Shown: in pieces, positions 31,843-39,108 of the stretch
Layout: every line of letters starts with the position of its first letter
Position numbering within the stretch: position 1 is the stretch's first letter
Source of the DNA: WRAI01 sp031549605
Lineage (GTDB): Bacteria > Bacillota > Clostridia > Oscillospirales > UBA929
Reading direction: 5' to 3'
Assembly: GCA_031549605.1 (NCBI GenBank)
Contig: JAVBPM010000043.1
Span: 1 to 47,170, forward strand
Length of the DNA stretch: 47,170 nt
Program-made: the position numbers and the translations under genes
The notes under the pieces: generated by a model
What the model was told of the DNA's origin: nothing
The model's database searches: none
What the model saw: the letters and a program-made list of their open reading frames with translations, nothing else

Positions 31843-33699
31843 ATGATTGACATTTCGGTGACCGGGCTGACGCTCTCGTTTGGCGAGCGCGTCGTGCTTG
31901 ACAACATAGCGCTGACCGTCGACAGCGGCCACCGTGTGGGGCTGCTGGGTAAGAACGGCTGCGGCAAGACTTCGCTGCTGAAGGTGTTGACCGGTGAGTA
32001 CCGGCCCGACAGCGGCAGCTTTGCGTTCGCGCCGCACAAGCGCATCGGGCTGCTGTCGCAGATTCCCGACTTTGGCGCGACCATGACGGGCGAAGCCGTC
32101 ATGCGCACCGCCTTTGAGCCGGTAAACGCCATGGCCGAAGAACTCAAGCAGCTGGAGCTGTTGATGCAAACCGACCACGACAACGCGCTGTTGGCGCGCT
32201 ATGGCAAGCTGTCCGAGGCCTTTGAGCTGGCCGACGGCTTTCACACCGAGGTCAATTTTGCCAAGGTCAAGAACGGGCTTCGCATTGCCGATACCGTGCT
32301 GAGCCAGCCGTTTGGCAAGCTGTCGGGCGGCGAGCGCACGCGCCTGAATTTGGCGCGCCTGCTGTTGCAGCAAACCGAAATATTACTGTTGGATGAGCCG
32401 ACCAACCACCTCGATTTGGAAGCGGTCGAGTGGCTGGAGGGCTTTTTGTCTGCCTATAAGGGCACGGTGCTGGTTGTCAGCCATGACCGTGTGTTTCTCG
32501 ACAACGTCATCACCGAGGTGCTGGAGCTGGACGACGGGCACATCACGCCCTACACCGGCAACTACAGCCAGTACATCGCCGAGAAAAACAACCGGCGACA
32601 GCACCAGCTCAACGTCTACAAGCAGGAGCAGCGCAAGATTAAGCAGCTGCTCGACACCGCGCGCGTCGCGCACGAGCGCGGCACGGAAAAGCAGCATATC
32701 ATCGCCTTTGCGCTGGAAAAGCGCGCCGAGCGCATCGCCACGGTTGACAAGCCCAAGGCCGAGCGTCAGCTCAAGGCCACCTTTGCCACGCGTGACTTTA
32801 AGGGCGACGAGCTGCTGGCGCTGGAGGGCGTCGGCAAGGCGTACGGCGACCAGGTGCTGTTTGAACACGTCGACCTGCTGATGAAGGGTCAGCAGCGCGT
32901 GGCGCTGCTGGGTGCCAACGGCGCGGGCAAGACAACGCTGCTGAAAATGGTGCTGGGTGAGGAGCGCGGCGGCGGCCGCATTGTGCAAAGCCCGTCACTG
33001 CGTATGGGCTATCTGCCGCAGCTGGTGCATTTCGACCGACCCGAGCGCTCAATGCTCGAGACGCTGCTGTATGACATGGACTTTTCCACGCAGGAGGCGC
33101 GCGACCGCCTGGGCGCCTTCGGCTTTGTGGGCGACGACGTCTTTAAGCCGGTGGGCAAGCTGTCGGGCGGCGAGCGCAGCCGACTCAAGCTGTGCATGCT
33201 GATGTGTCAGCAGGTCAACCTGCTGGTGCTCGACGAGCCGACCAACCACCTCGATTTGCCGTCGCGGCACTGGATTGAGGACGTGCTGGCGCTCTACGAC
33301 CAGGCGCTGCTGTTTGTCAGCCATGACCGCGCTTTTATTGAAAAGTTTGCCGACTGCGTCTGGCAGCTGGAGGACAAGACCATCACCGCCTACCCCATGC
33401 GCTACGAGCAGTACAAGCAGCTGCGCGCGAGCCAATCGGCGACGCCGGCGACCAAGGCCGCGACGCCGCAAGCGCCGATTGCCAAGGACAGGCAGGCGCA
33501 GGAGCGGCGTGACCGCGCCGCGGCGCGTCAGCTGGAAAAGCAGCTGGAGACGCTGGAAACGCGTCTGATGGCCATCGACGTAGAAATGAACGAAAAGGCG
33601 AGCGACGCCGACGCGCTGGTGGCGTTGACGACCGAACAGGCCGCGCTGGCGGCGGAAAGGGACAGCGTCTATGAAGCCTGGTTTTCTCTTTGTCAATAA
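31843..33699 (+). CDS. ABC-F family ATP-binding protein
   Basis: A 618-aa soluble ATPase with two ABC cassettes. Walker A: GKNGCGKTS and GANGAGKTT. Signature: LSGGERTRLNLARLL and LSGGERSRLKLCML. Walker B: LLDEPTNHLD and LVLDEPTNHLD. A charged linker (KQEQRKIKQLLDTARVAHER) joins the cassettes and a C-terminal coiled coil (QLEKQLETLETRLMAID) ends the protein. ABC-F proteins act on ribosomes, as translation factors (EttA, Uup) or antibiotic-protection factors; the tail resembles Uup/YdiF types. Resistance cannot be claimed from sequence. No transmembrane segments are present. It overlaps the next gene by 29 bp. Confidence 0.92.
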   Translation: MIDISVTGLTLSFGERVVLDNIALTVDSGHRVGLLGKNGCGKTSLLKVLTGEYRPDSGSFAFAPHKRIGLLSQIPDFGATMTGEAVMRTAFEPVNAMAEELKQLELLMQTDHDNALLARYGKLSEAFELADGFHTEVNFAKVKNGLRIADTVLSQPFGKLSGGERTRLNLARLLLQQTEILLLDEPTNHLDLEAVEWLEGFLSAYKGTVLVVSHDRVFLDNVITEVLELDDGHITPYTGNYSQYIAEKNNRRQHQLNVYKQEQRKIKQLLDTARVAHERGTEKQHIIAFALEKRAERIATVDKPKAERQLKATFATRDFKGDELLALEGVGKAYGDQVLFEHVDLLMKGQQRVALLGANGAGKTTLLKMVLGEERGGGRIVQSPSLRMGYLPQLVHFDRPERSMLETLLYDMDFSTQEARDRLGAFGFVGDDVFKPVGKLSGGERSRLKLCMLMCQQVNLLVLDEPTNHLDLPSRHWIEDVLALYDQALLFVSHDRAFIEKFADCVWQLEDKTITAYPMRYEQYKQLRASQSATPATKAATPQAPIAKDRQAQERRDRAAARQLEKQLETLETRLMAIDVEMNEKASDADALVALTTEQAALAAERDSVYEAWFSLCQ

Positions 33700-34456
33700 A
33701 CGTCGTTATCCGCCGTGGGGGCTGGTGGCCGGGCCGCTTGTGATGGTGGCGGGTCTGCTGGTGCAGCTGTCCAACCCCGTGCTTAGCTTTGTCTTTCTGC
33801 TGTTGACCTGCTTGCTGGGTCCGGCATTGATTGTCTACGGCGCGTCGGCGCTGCTGTGCCGCCGCGACGATTTCCTGGGAAAAGCCGCCTTTGTCACGCG
33901 CCGCGTGCTGCAAATCGGCGTGGTGCTGGCGGTGCTGCTGGTCGGCGTTATTCAAACGCTGATTGCCGTCAACGCCAAGAGCGACACGCCCGCCGACTGC
34001 GATGTGCTGCTGGTCTTGGGCGCCGGGCTTGACGGCTCGCGCCCGTCGGTGATACTGGCGCGGCGGCTGGACGTGGCGGCCGACTACATGGCTGCCCACC
34101 CGTCAGTCACCTGCGTGGTCAGCGGCGGGCAGGGTCCTCACGAGGACATTCCCGAGGGCGACGCCATGCAGATTTACTTAGTCGCGCGCGGCATTGACGC
34201 GTCGCGCATTGCCGTGGAGCGGCAGGCGACCGACACCGAGGAAAACATCGTGCTGTCGCTGCCGCTTTTAGCCGGACGCGGTCGTGTCGGGCTGGTGACC
34301 ACCGACGCGCACCTCTACCGCGCCAAGCTGTTGTGCCGTCGCGCCGGACTCGACGACGTTGTCGGGCTGGCGGCGCCGGCGGGCACGCAGAAATGGGCGG
34401 TGCTGCTGCGCGTGCGCGAGACCGGCTCGGTGCTGCTGACCTGGCTGGGGCTCTGA
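33671..34456 (+). CDS. YdcF/ElyC-like DUF218 membrane protein
   Basis: A 261-aa protein with three hydrophobic segments in its first ~100 residues, then a DUF218 domain outside or at the membrane: VLLVLGAGLDGSRPSVILARR, VSGGQGPHEDIPEGDAM, ATDTEENI and VTTDAHLYRAKLLCRRAG. In E. coli, the relatives ElyC and SanA affect envelope integrity and lipid-carrier metabolism; the biochemical role is unsettled. The ATG follows GGAAAGGGA and lies inside the end of the ABC-F gene. Confidence 0.85.
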   Translation: MKPGFLFVNKRRYPPWGLVAGPLVMVAGLLVQLSNPVLSFVFLLLTCLLGPALIVYGASALLCRRDDFLGKAAFVTRRVLQIGVVLAVLLVGVIQTLIAVNAKSDTPADCDVLLVLGAGLDGSRPSVILARRLDVAADYMAAHPSVTCVVSGGQGPHEDIPEGDAMQIYLVARGIDASRIAVERQATDTEENIVLSLPLLAGRGRVGLVTTDAHLYRAKLLCRRAGLDDVVGLAAPAGTQKWAVLLRVRETGSVLLTWLGL

Positions 34457-34466
34457 CATTTATTGG

Positions 34467-34495
34467 TTGAACCGCGCGGCGCCGCGTGTTACAAT
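34467..34495 (+). promoter_or_regulatory. Promoter of the lipoprotein/two-component unit
   Basis: TTGAAC (34467-34472), 17 bp, TACAAT (34490-34495). It lies 15 bp before the lipoprotein ATG. The short leader would leave room only for the GAGGTGGGTGAGG ribosome binding region. Confidence 0.65.
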
Positions 34496-34510
34496 GAGGT
34501 GGGTGAGGCT

Positions 34511-35863
34511 ATGCTAACAAGACGAATGACGGCGCTGGTGCTGGCCGGCGCGTTGCTGCTGGCGCTGACCGGCTGCTCGCTCGGCGATAACAGCGACGAG
34601 CTGTTTGTGCTGCCCAAGCCGCCGCTGCATTTAGAGGGATTGCAAAAAGAGATTGACAAGCTGTATGCCGCCGCCAGTGTGTCGGCCATTTCGCCGTCGT
34701 CCGGCAAGAATCGGCAGAATATTCAGCTGGTTGATTTGGACGGAGACGGCGCTGACGAGGCGGTGACCTTTCTCTATGTGGCCGACGAGCTGCCGCTGCA
34801 CATCCTTGTGTTTCGCTCGGAGCAGGACAGCTATAGGCTATGGCACACGCTCAAGCTGCCCGGCGACACGCTGAATAGCATCGACTATGTCGATCTCGAC
34901 GGCGACCGCATCAAGGAGGTCGTTGCGGGCTACCAGCTGGCCGGCGACACGCCCATCAAGTCGCTGCAGGTGCTGCAGCTGGAGGGTGACGATTTGCTGC
35001 CGGTGCTCAGCGCCGAGTACACCGTGGCCATTACCGCCGCCATGACCGGCAACGTGGCCCAGCTGCTGACCGTGGTCAGCGACCCCAAAACCAAGCAGTG
35101 GCAGCTGCAGCTGTACGGCTGGCAGGAGGGTCTGTTGCAGGTGCAGTCGACCGCGCCGCTGTCCAAGGACGCGCTGACGCTGCGCCGCGCGCGCATCACC
35201 AAGCTGCGCGACGGCACAATGGCCGTTTGCATTATGAGCAGCGTCGACGCCGCCAACGTGCTGACCGATGTCTTTATCGTCAACGACGGCTCGCTGCTTA
35301 ACCTGTCGCGCAGCATGGCCAGCGCCAACAGCGACGAGACGCTGCGGCCCAGCTACCTGCTGTCCTGCGACATCAACAACGACGGCGTCGTTGATTTGCC
35401 CAAGCTGATGACCGCCTATGACTACGCCGCCCGTGCCGACAGCAGCCACACCATTCTCAACTGGCAGGACTACGACAAAACCGGCAACCTGACGCTGATG
35501 TCGACGACCTACCACAACTATACCGACGACTGGTATCTCAAGCTGCCGCAATCGTGGGTGGACAAGGTGCGTGTCAAGCGCAGCGACGCCAGCCTGCGTG
35601 AAAAGAAAATTGTGCTGGGGCTGCCGGCACCCGACGGCGGGCGGGTCTACGACGTGCTGGCCGTGCTGACGCTGAGCGGCAGCGCCCGCAACAAGGCCAT
35701 TGAGGGCAAGGTCAATATCCTGACCAAAAACGATGTCACCGTCGCCGTGGTGATGTACCCGCTGCCCGACGAGCTAAAGGCCTACCAGCTGAACGAAACG
35801 GTTGTGCGCGAGCTGCTGCACTGGGTGAACCACGAGTGGGCAGCCGATGAGATTATATTGTGA
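34511..35863 (+). CDS. Lipoprotein with Ca-binding-like DxDxDG repeats
   Basis: A 450-aa exported lipoprotein. The signal peptide ends in the lipobox LTGC with C22 as the lipidated residue. Three acidic loops, LVDLDGDGADEAV, YVDLDGDRIKEVV and SCDINNDGVVDLP, resemble FG-GAP/VCBS beta-propeller calcium loops. The rest is beta-rich, and I recognise no enzyme motif. It is followed 9 bp later by a response regulator and a sensor kinase and is probably co-transcribed with them, so it may act as an accessory sensor at the membrane. That role is inference. Confidence 0.8.
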   Translation: MLTRRMTALVLAGALLLALTGCSLGDNSDELFVLPKPPLHLEGLQKEIDKLYAAASVSAISPSSGKNRQNIQLVDLDGDGADEAVTFLYVADELPLHILVFRSEQDSYRLWHTLKLPGDTLNSIDYVDLDGDRIKEVVAGYQLAGDTPIKSLQVLQLEGDDLLPVLSAEYTVAITAAMTGNVAQLLTVVSDPKTKQWQLQLYGWQEGLLQVQSTAPLSKDALTLRRARITKLRDGTMAVCIMSSVDAANVLTDVFIVNDGSLLNLSRSMASANSDETLRPSYLLSCDINNDGVVDLPKLMTAYDYAARADSSHTILNWQDYDKTGNLTLMSTTYHNYTDDWYLKLPQSWVDKVRVKRSDASLREKKIVLGLPAPDGGRVYDVLAVLTLSGSARNKAIEGKVNILTKNDVTVAVVMYPLPDELKAYQLNETVVRELLHWVNHEWAADEIIL

Positions 35864-35872
35864 GGTGTGCCG

Positions 35873-36568
35873 ATGAACAAGAAGATTTTAATTCTCGAGG
35901 ACGAGGCCAGCATCCGCGGCTTTGTTGTCATTAACCTCAAGCGCGCCGGCTTTGAGGTCGTTGAGTGCGAGACGGGCAAGCAGGCGCTGGAGGCCGTGGC
36001 CAACAACCCCGGCATTCAGGTGGCGCTGCTTGACCTCATGCTGCCCGACATGGACGGCTTTGAAGTCTGCCGCTCCATTCGCGCCAGCAAGCCCGATATG
36101 GGCATCATCATGCTGACCGCGCGCAGCGGCGAGGTCGACAAGGTCACCGGTCTGATGACCGGCGCCGACGACTACATGACCAAGCCCTTTTCGCCCACCG
36201 AGCTGCTGGCGCGCATTGATGCGCTCTACCGCCGGCTGGGTCACGACAACAACACGCAGGCTGCGCCCAACGAGATTGTCAACGGCCCCTTTGTGCTCAA
36301 CACGCGCGTGCGTACGCTGGACAAAAATGGCCAGCGCATTAAGCTGACGCAGGTTGAGTACACCATCGTCAAGCTGTTTTTAGACAACCCCGACACGGCG
36401 CTCAGCCGCGAGGACATTCTGCTCAAGGTGTGGGGCAACGAGTATTTCGGCGATTTGAAAATCGTTGACGTCAACATTCGGCGTCTGCGCGTTAAGATTG
36501 AGGACGACTCCAACAATCCTGAGTACATCACCACCGTTTGGGGCTTTGGGTACAAATGGGGAAAATAA
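35873..36568 (+). CDS. OmpR/PhoB-family response regulator
   Basis: A 231-aa regulator. The receiver domain has the acidic pair ED near residue 10, the phospho-acceptor D54 in LLDLMLPDMDG, the switch Thr in MLTARS and the lysine in TKPFSP. The C-terminal winged helix (VEYTIVKLFLDNPDTALSRE, then VDVNIRRLRVKIE and TVWGFGYKW) is of the OmpR/PhoB type, which binds direct repeats about 11 bp apart. The ATG at 35873 follows GAGGTG. The stop overlaps the kinase start (TAATG). Targets are unknown; the phased TTACA repeats near 42.15 kb are candidates. Confidence 0.94.
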   Translation: MNKKILILEDEASIRGFVVINLKRAGFEVVECETGKQALEAVANNPGIQVALLDLMLPDMDGFEVCRSIRASKPDMGIIMLTARSGEVDKVTGLMTGADDYMTKPFSPTELLARIDALYRRLGHDNNTQAAPNEIVNGPFVLNTRVRTLDKNGQRIKLTQVEYTIVKLFLDNPDTALSREDILLKVWGNEYFGDLKIVDVNIRRLRVKIEDDSNNPEYITTVWGFGYKWGK

Positions 36569-37980
36569 TGCCGGTACGGGGCCTGAGGCGACGCTGGCTG
36601 GTCAACAGCATGGCGATCGTCTTTGTCATCGTGCTTGTCATTGTCGCCGTGTTCTCGATTTTCATCGCCAACTACTATTACGGCAACATGGAGAGCAGCC
36701 TGAAAGCGCGCGCGACGACCACCGCTCGCTTCCTGTCGGCCAACAATCTCGCCTCCTACGACGAATTTTACGCCAGCGTCAGCCGCTATGCCGGCGGGTA
36801 TGTGCACAAGGACGTCATTGAGCTGGAGTTTATCAGCAACGGCGGACGCATCGAGGCGTCGTCGACCGGCCAGACGGCCGGCATTGTGCCCGGCACGCGC
36901 GACGTGGCCGAGGCGCTGAAAACGCAGAAGGCGGCCACCTTTCAGGGCGACGACCCGCTGACCGGCGAGCGCGTCATCAGCGTGACCGTGCCGCTCTATT
37001 ACAACAACACGCAGATGGTCGGTGCGCTGCGGCTGGTCAGTGCGCTGTCGCTGGCCGACCGGCGCGTACTGAATTCGATGCTGCTGGCGTCGAGTCTCGG
37101 CTTTGCGCTGCTGCTGCTCATTGTCGGCGCAAACTTCTTTTTCATCAGCTCGATTACCCGCTCGCTACGCGAGATTAACGACATCGCCAAGCGCATTGCC
37201 GACGGCTCGTACGGCATTCGCATTGAAAAGCAGTACAACGACGAAATTGGTGAGCTGGCCGACACGCTTAACGACATGTCGAGCGAGATACGCACCGCCG
37301 AGAAGATAAAAACCGAGTTTATCAGCAACGTCAGCCACGAGCTGCGCACGCCGCTGACGGCCATTACCGGCTGGGGCGAGACACTGCTGGCCGGCGACAT
37401 CAGCGACCACAACGACGTGCGCAAGGGCATTAAAATCATGCTCAAGGAGACTAGCCGCCTGTCGACCATGGTCGAGCAGCTGCTGGACTTCACGCGCCGC
37501 GACTCGGGCAAGTTTGTCATGAATATGCAGCCCATCGACCCGCGCGCCGAGTTCGAGGAGCTGCTGGAGTTCTACCACGACGTCTATCAGAGTGAGGGCA
37601 TCGCGCTGGAGTACAGCATTGGAGAGAGCCTGCCGCCCATTGTCGCCGACAAAGAGCGGCTCAAGCAGGTGATTATCAACCTCATCGACAACGCCGCCAA
37701 GCACGGCGGCGAGGGCAAGCGCATCGACGTGTCGCTGACCTGCCAAAACGACTTTGTCGTGTTTAGCGTGCGCGACTACGGCCCCGGCATAGCGCCCGAG
37801 GACCTGCCGCACGTTAAAATGAAATACTACCGTGGCACCAGCAGCGTGCGCGGCAGCGGCATAGGCCTGTCGATAGCCGACGAGCTAATCCGCGCCCACA
37901 ACGGCACGCTCGACATTGAAAGCACAGAGGGCGAGGGGACTACGGTTGTGGTTAGGTTGCCGGTGACGAAAATGGCGTAA
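36568..37980 (+). CDS. Membrane sensor histidine kinase
   Basis: A 470-aa kinase paired with the preceding regulator. Two membrane segments (about 14-36 and 165-190) frame an extracellular sensor of roughly 130 residues, then come HAMP (SITRSLREINDIAKRIADG), HisKA with H257 in SNVSHELRTPLTAITGW, and HATPase (NLIDNAAKHGG, DYGPGIAPEDL, GSGIGLSIADEL). Layout resembles PhoR/WalK-type kinases, but there is no PAS domain visible, so neither name is given. The ATG at 36568 (MPVRGLRRR) follows GGGGA. It ends just before a large palindrome. Confidence 0.93.
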   Translation: MPVRGLRRRWLVNSMAIVFVIVLVIVAVFSIFIANYYYGNMESSLKARATTTARFLSANNLASYDEFYASVSRYAGGYVHKDVIELEFISNGGRIEASSTGQTAGIVPGTRDVAEALKTQKAATFQGDDPLTGERVISVTVPLYYNNTQMVGALRLVSALSLADRRVLNSMLLASSLGFALLLLIVGANFFFISSITRSLREINDIAKRIADGSYGIRIEKQYNDEIGELADTLNDMSSEIRTAEKIKTEFISNVSHELRTPLTAITGWGETLLAGDISDHNDVRKGIKIMLKETSRLSTMVEQLLDFTRRDSGKFVMNMQPIDPRAEFEELLEFYHDVYQSEGIALEYSIGESLPPIVADKERLKQVIINLIDNAAKHGGEGKRIDVSLTCQNDFVVFSVRDYGPGIAPEDLPHVKMKYYRGTSSVRGSGIGLSIADELIRAHNGTLDIESTEGEGTTVVVRLPVTKMA

Positions 37981-37985
37981 TGGTG

Positions 37986-38147
37986 CACCGTAGCCGGAAC
38001 GCCCACGGATGCACAAAAGTGAATGGCCAAAACAGACTAAAAACTCGGAATAGCCGAGGGGCGCAACGTGCCCTTCGGGTGTTCCGAGTTTTTAGTCTGT
38101 TTTGGCCATTCACTTTTGCAGCAGCCGTCAGCGTTCCGGCTACCGTG
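37986..38147. repeat. Giant palindrome between convergent genes
   Basis: Perfect 36-bp arms at 38015-38050 and 38082-38117 enclose a 31-nt centre that can itself pair (CCGAGGGGC with GCCCTTCGG). An outer arm pair continues: 37986-38002 with 38131-38147 (16 of 17 match). The whole can form one hairpin of about 160 nt. It contains T5 and T4 runs but no classical U-tract at the base. It lies between the kinase gene and a convergent minus-strand gene, so it may terminate both. The length is far beyond a normal terminator. Confidence 0.9.
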
Positions 38148-38209
38148 CCCGATCCGCGCGCAGGCGGTAGAACCACCGCCGCAGCGACGTCCGCCAAAAA
38201 TCAAGCCGC

Positions 38210-38962
38210 CTACTTGACAGCCGCCGTGTCCTCCTCAGCATCCTCCAGATGCTCGAAGGCAAAGCCCTTGCGGTTGTCCGACTTGATCTGCAAATACCCC
38301 AGTACCGCGATAATCGCCGCGCCGCCGGCGTCGAGCATCAAGTCCCACATCGTGTCCTTGAGCGCCTCGTGGCCCATGAGCGGCACGTCGGTCGCCGTGG
38401 CAATGGAGCCGCCCGAGGTTTCCATGTAGGTTTGCATCGTCATGTTGAACCAGTCGTCCATCAGATACTCGACGACCTCCCACAGCGCGCCCACCGCCAG
38501 CGCGAAGCAGAACACCGACGCCGCGACGTAGATGGGCGACAGGCGCAGCTGCACCGAGTCGGCGCGGTTGAGCGTGTTGACCAAAATAAAGCCGAGGATG
38601 GCAATCAGCATGCCCGATGAGAAGTGCAGCATGGTGTCCCAGTGCTTGATTTTGTCAAAGAGGTTAAACACGTCGCCCAGCACGATGCCGCAGAAGGCGA
38701 AGAGCACGAAGACGATTTGCATGGTTGTGGGCACGCGCACTTTAAAGAATTTGGTAATCATAAACGGCAGCGACATCGCCGCCAGCATCAGCAGGCAGGA
38801 CATGGCGTTGAAAATATGACGGCTCATGTCGTCATCGTCGCCGCGCCCCAGCACAATCGACACGACCGAGAGCAGCAGCAGCACGACGGTGACCCAGTAG
38901 ATGGTCTTGGTAAAGCCGTCCTGCTTGGCATACTCCTGTTTAATGTTCTGTCTCAATTTCAT
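38210..38962 (-). CDS. DUF2238/YjdF-like membrane protein
   Basis: A 250-aa protein with about six membrane segments. The block QIVFVLFAFCGIVLGDVFNL, then HWDTMLHFSSGMLIAILGF, and later VGALWEVVEYLMDDWF with DTMWDLMLDAGGA, follows the pattern of DUF2238-type proteins. The conserved D, H and E within membrane segments suggest a functional site, but the role is unknown. The ATG at 38962 follows GGGAGGCG. It has a near-consensus promoter (38987-39015) divergent from pheT. Confidence 0.75.
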   Translation of the reverse strand: MKLRQNIKQEYAKQDGFTKTIYWVTVVLLLLSVVSIVLGRGDDDDMSRHIFNAMSCLLMLAAMSLPFMITKFFKVRVPTTMQIVFVLFAFCGIVLGDVFNLFDKIKHWDTMLHFSSGMLIAILGFILVNTLNRADSVQLRLSPIYVAASVFCFALAVGALWEVVEYLMDDWFNMTMQTYMETSGGSIATATDVPLMGHEALKDTMWDLMLDAGGAAIIAVLGYLQIKSDNRKGFAFEHLEDAEEDTAAVK

Positions 38963-38986
38963 GGTATTCGCCTCCCTTTCCACTTT

Positions 38987-39015
38987 ACTTTACGACAGAT
39001 GGGATTTATTGTCAA
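38987..39015 (-). promoter_or_regulatory. Promoter of the DUF2238-like gene
   Basis: On the minus strand TTGACA (39010-39015), 17 bp, TAAAGT (38987-38992). It is a perfect -35 at ideal spacing, 24 bp from the ATG. Confidence 0.75.
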
Positions 39016-39048
39016 TTTATCACGGCTACATATATGGGCGGTGCGCCC

Positions 39049-39077
39049 TTGCGCTCTTGCCGCCGCCGTGATACAAT
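39049..39077 (+). promoter_or_regulatory. Promoter of pheT
   Basis: TTGCGC (39049-39054), 17 bp, TACAAT (39072-39077), 31 bp before the pheT ATG. The leader is too short for a T-box. Confidence 0.6.
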
Positions 39078-39108
39078 AACAAACCAACAACGGGTAAAGG
39101 ATGATTGC

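Noticed and set aside
37980..38429. 149-aa plus-strand frame over the palindrome
   Set aside because: It translates the palindrome and the antisense of the DUF2238-like gene and has no ribosome binding site.
39016..39108. T-box leader for pheT
   Set aside because: The predicted transcript leader is about 25 nt and contains no T-box sequence.
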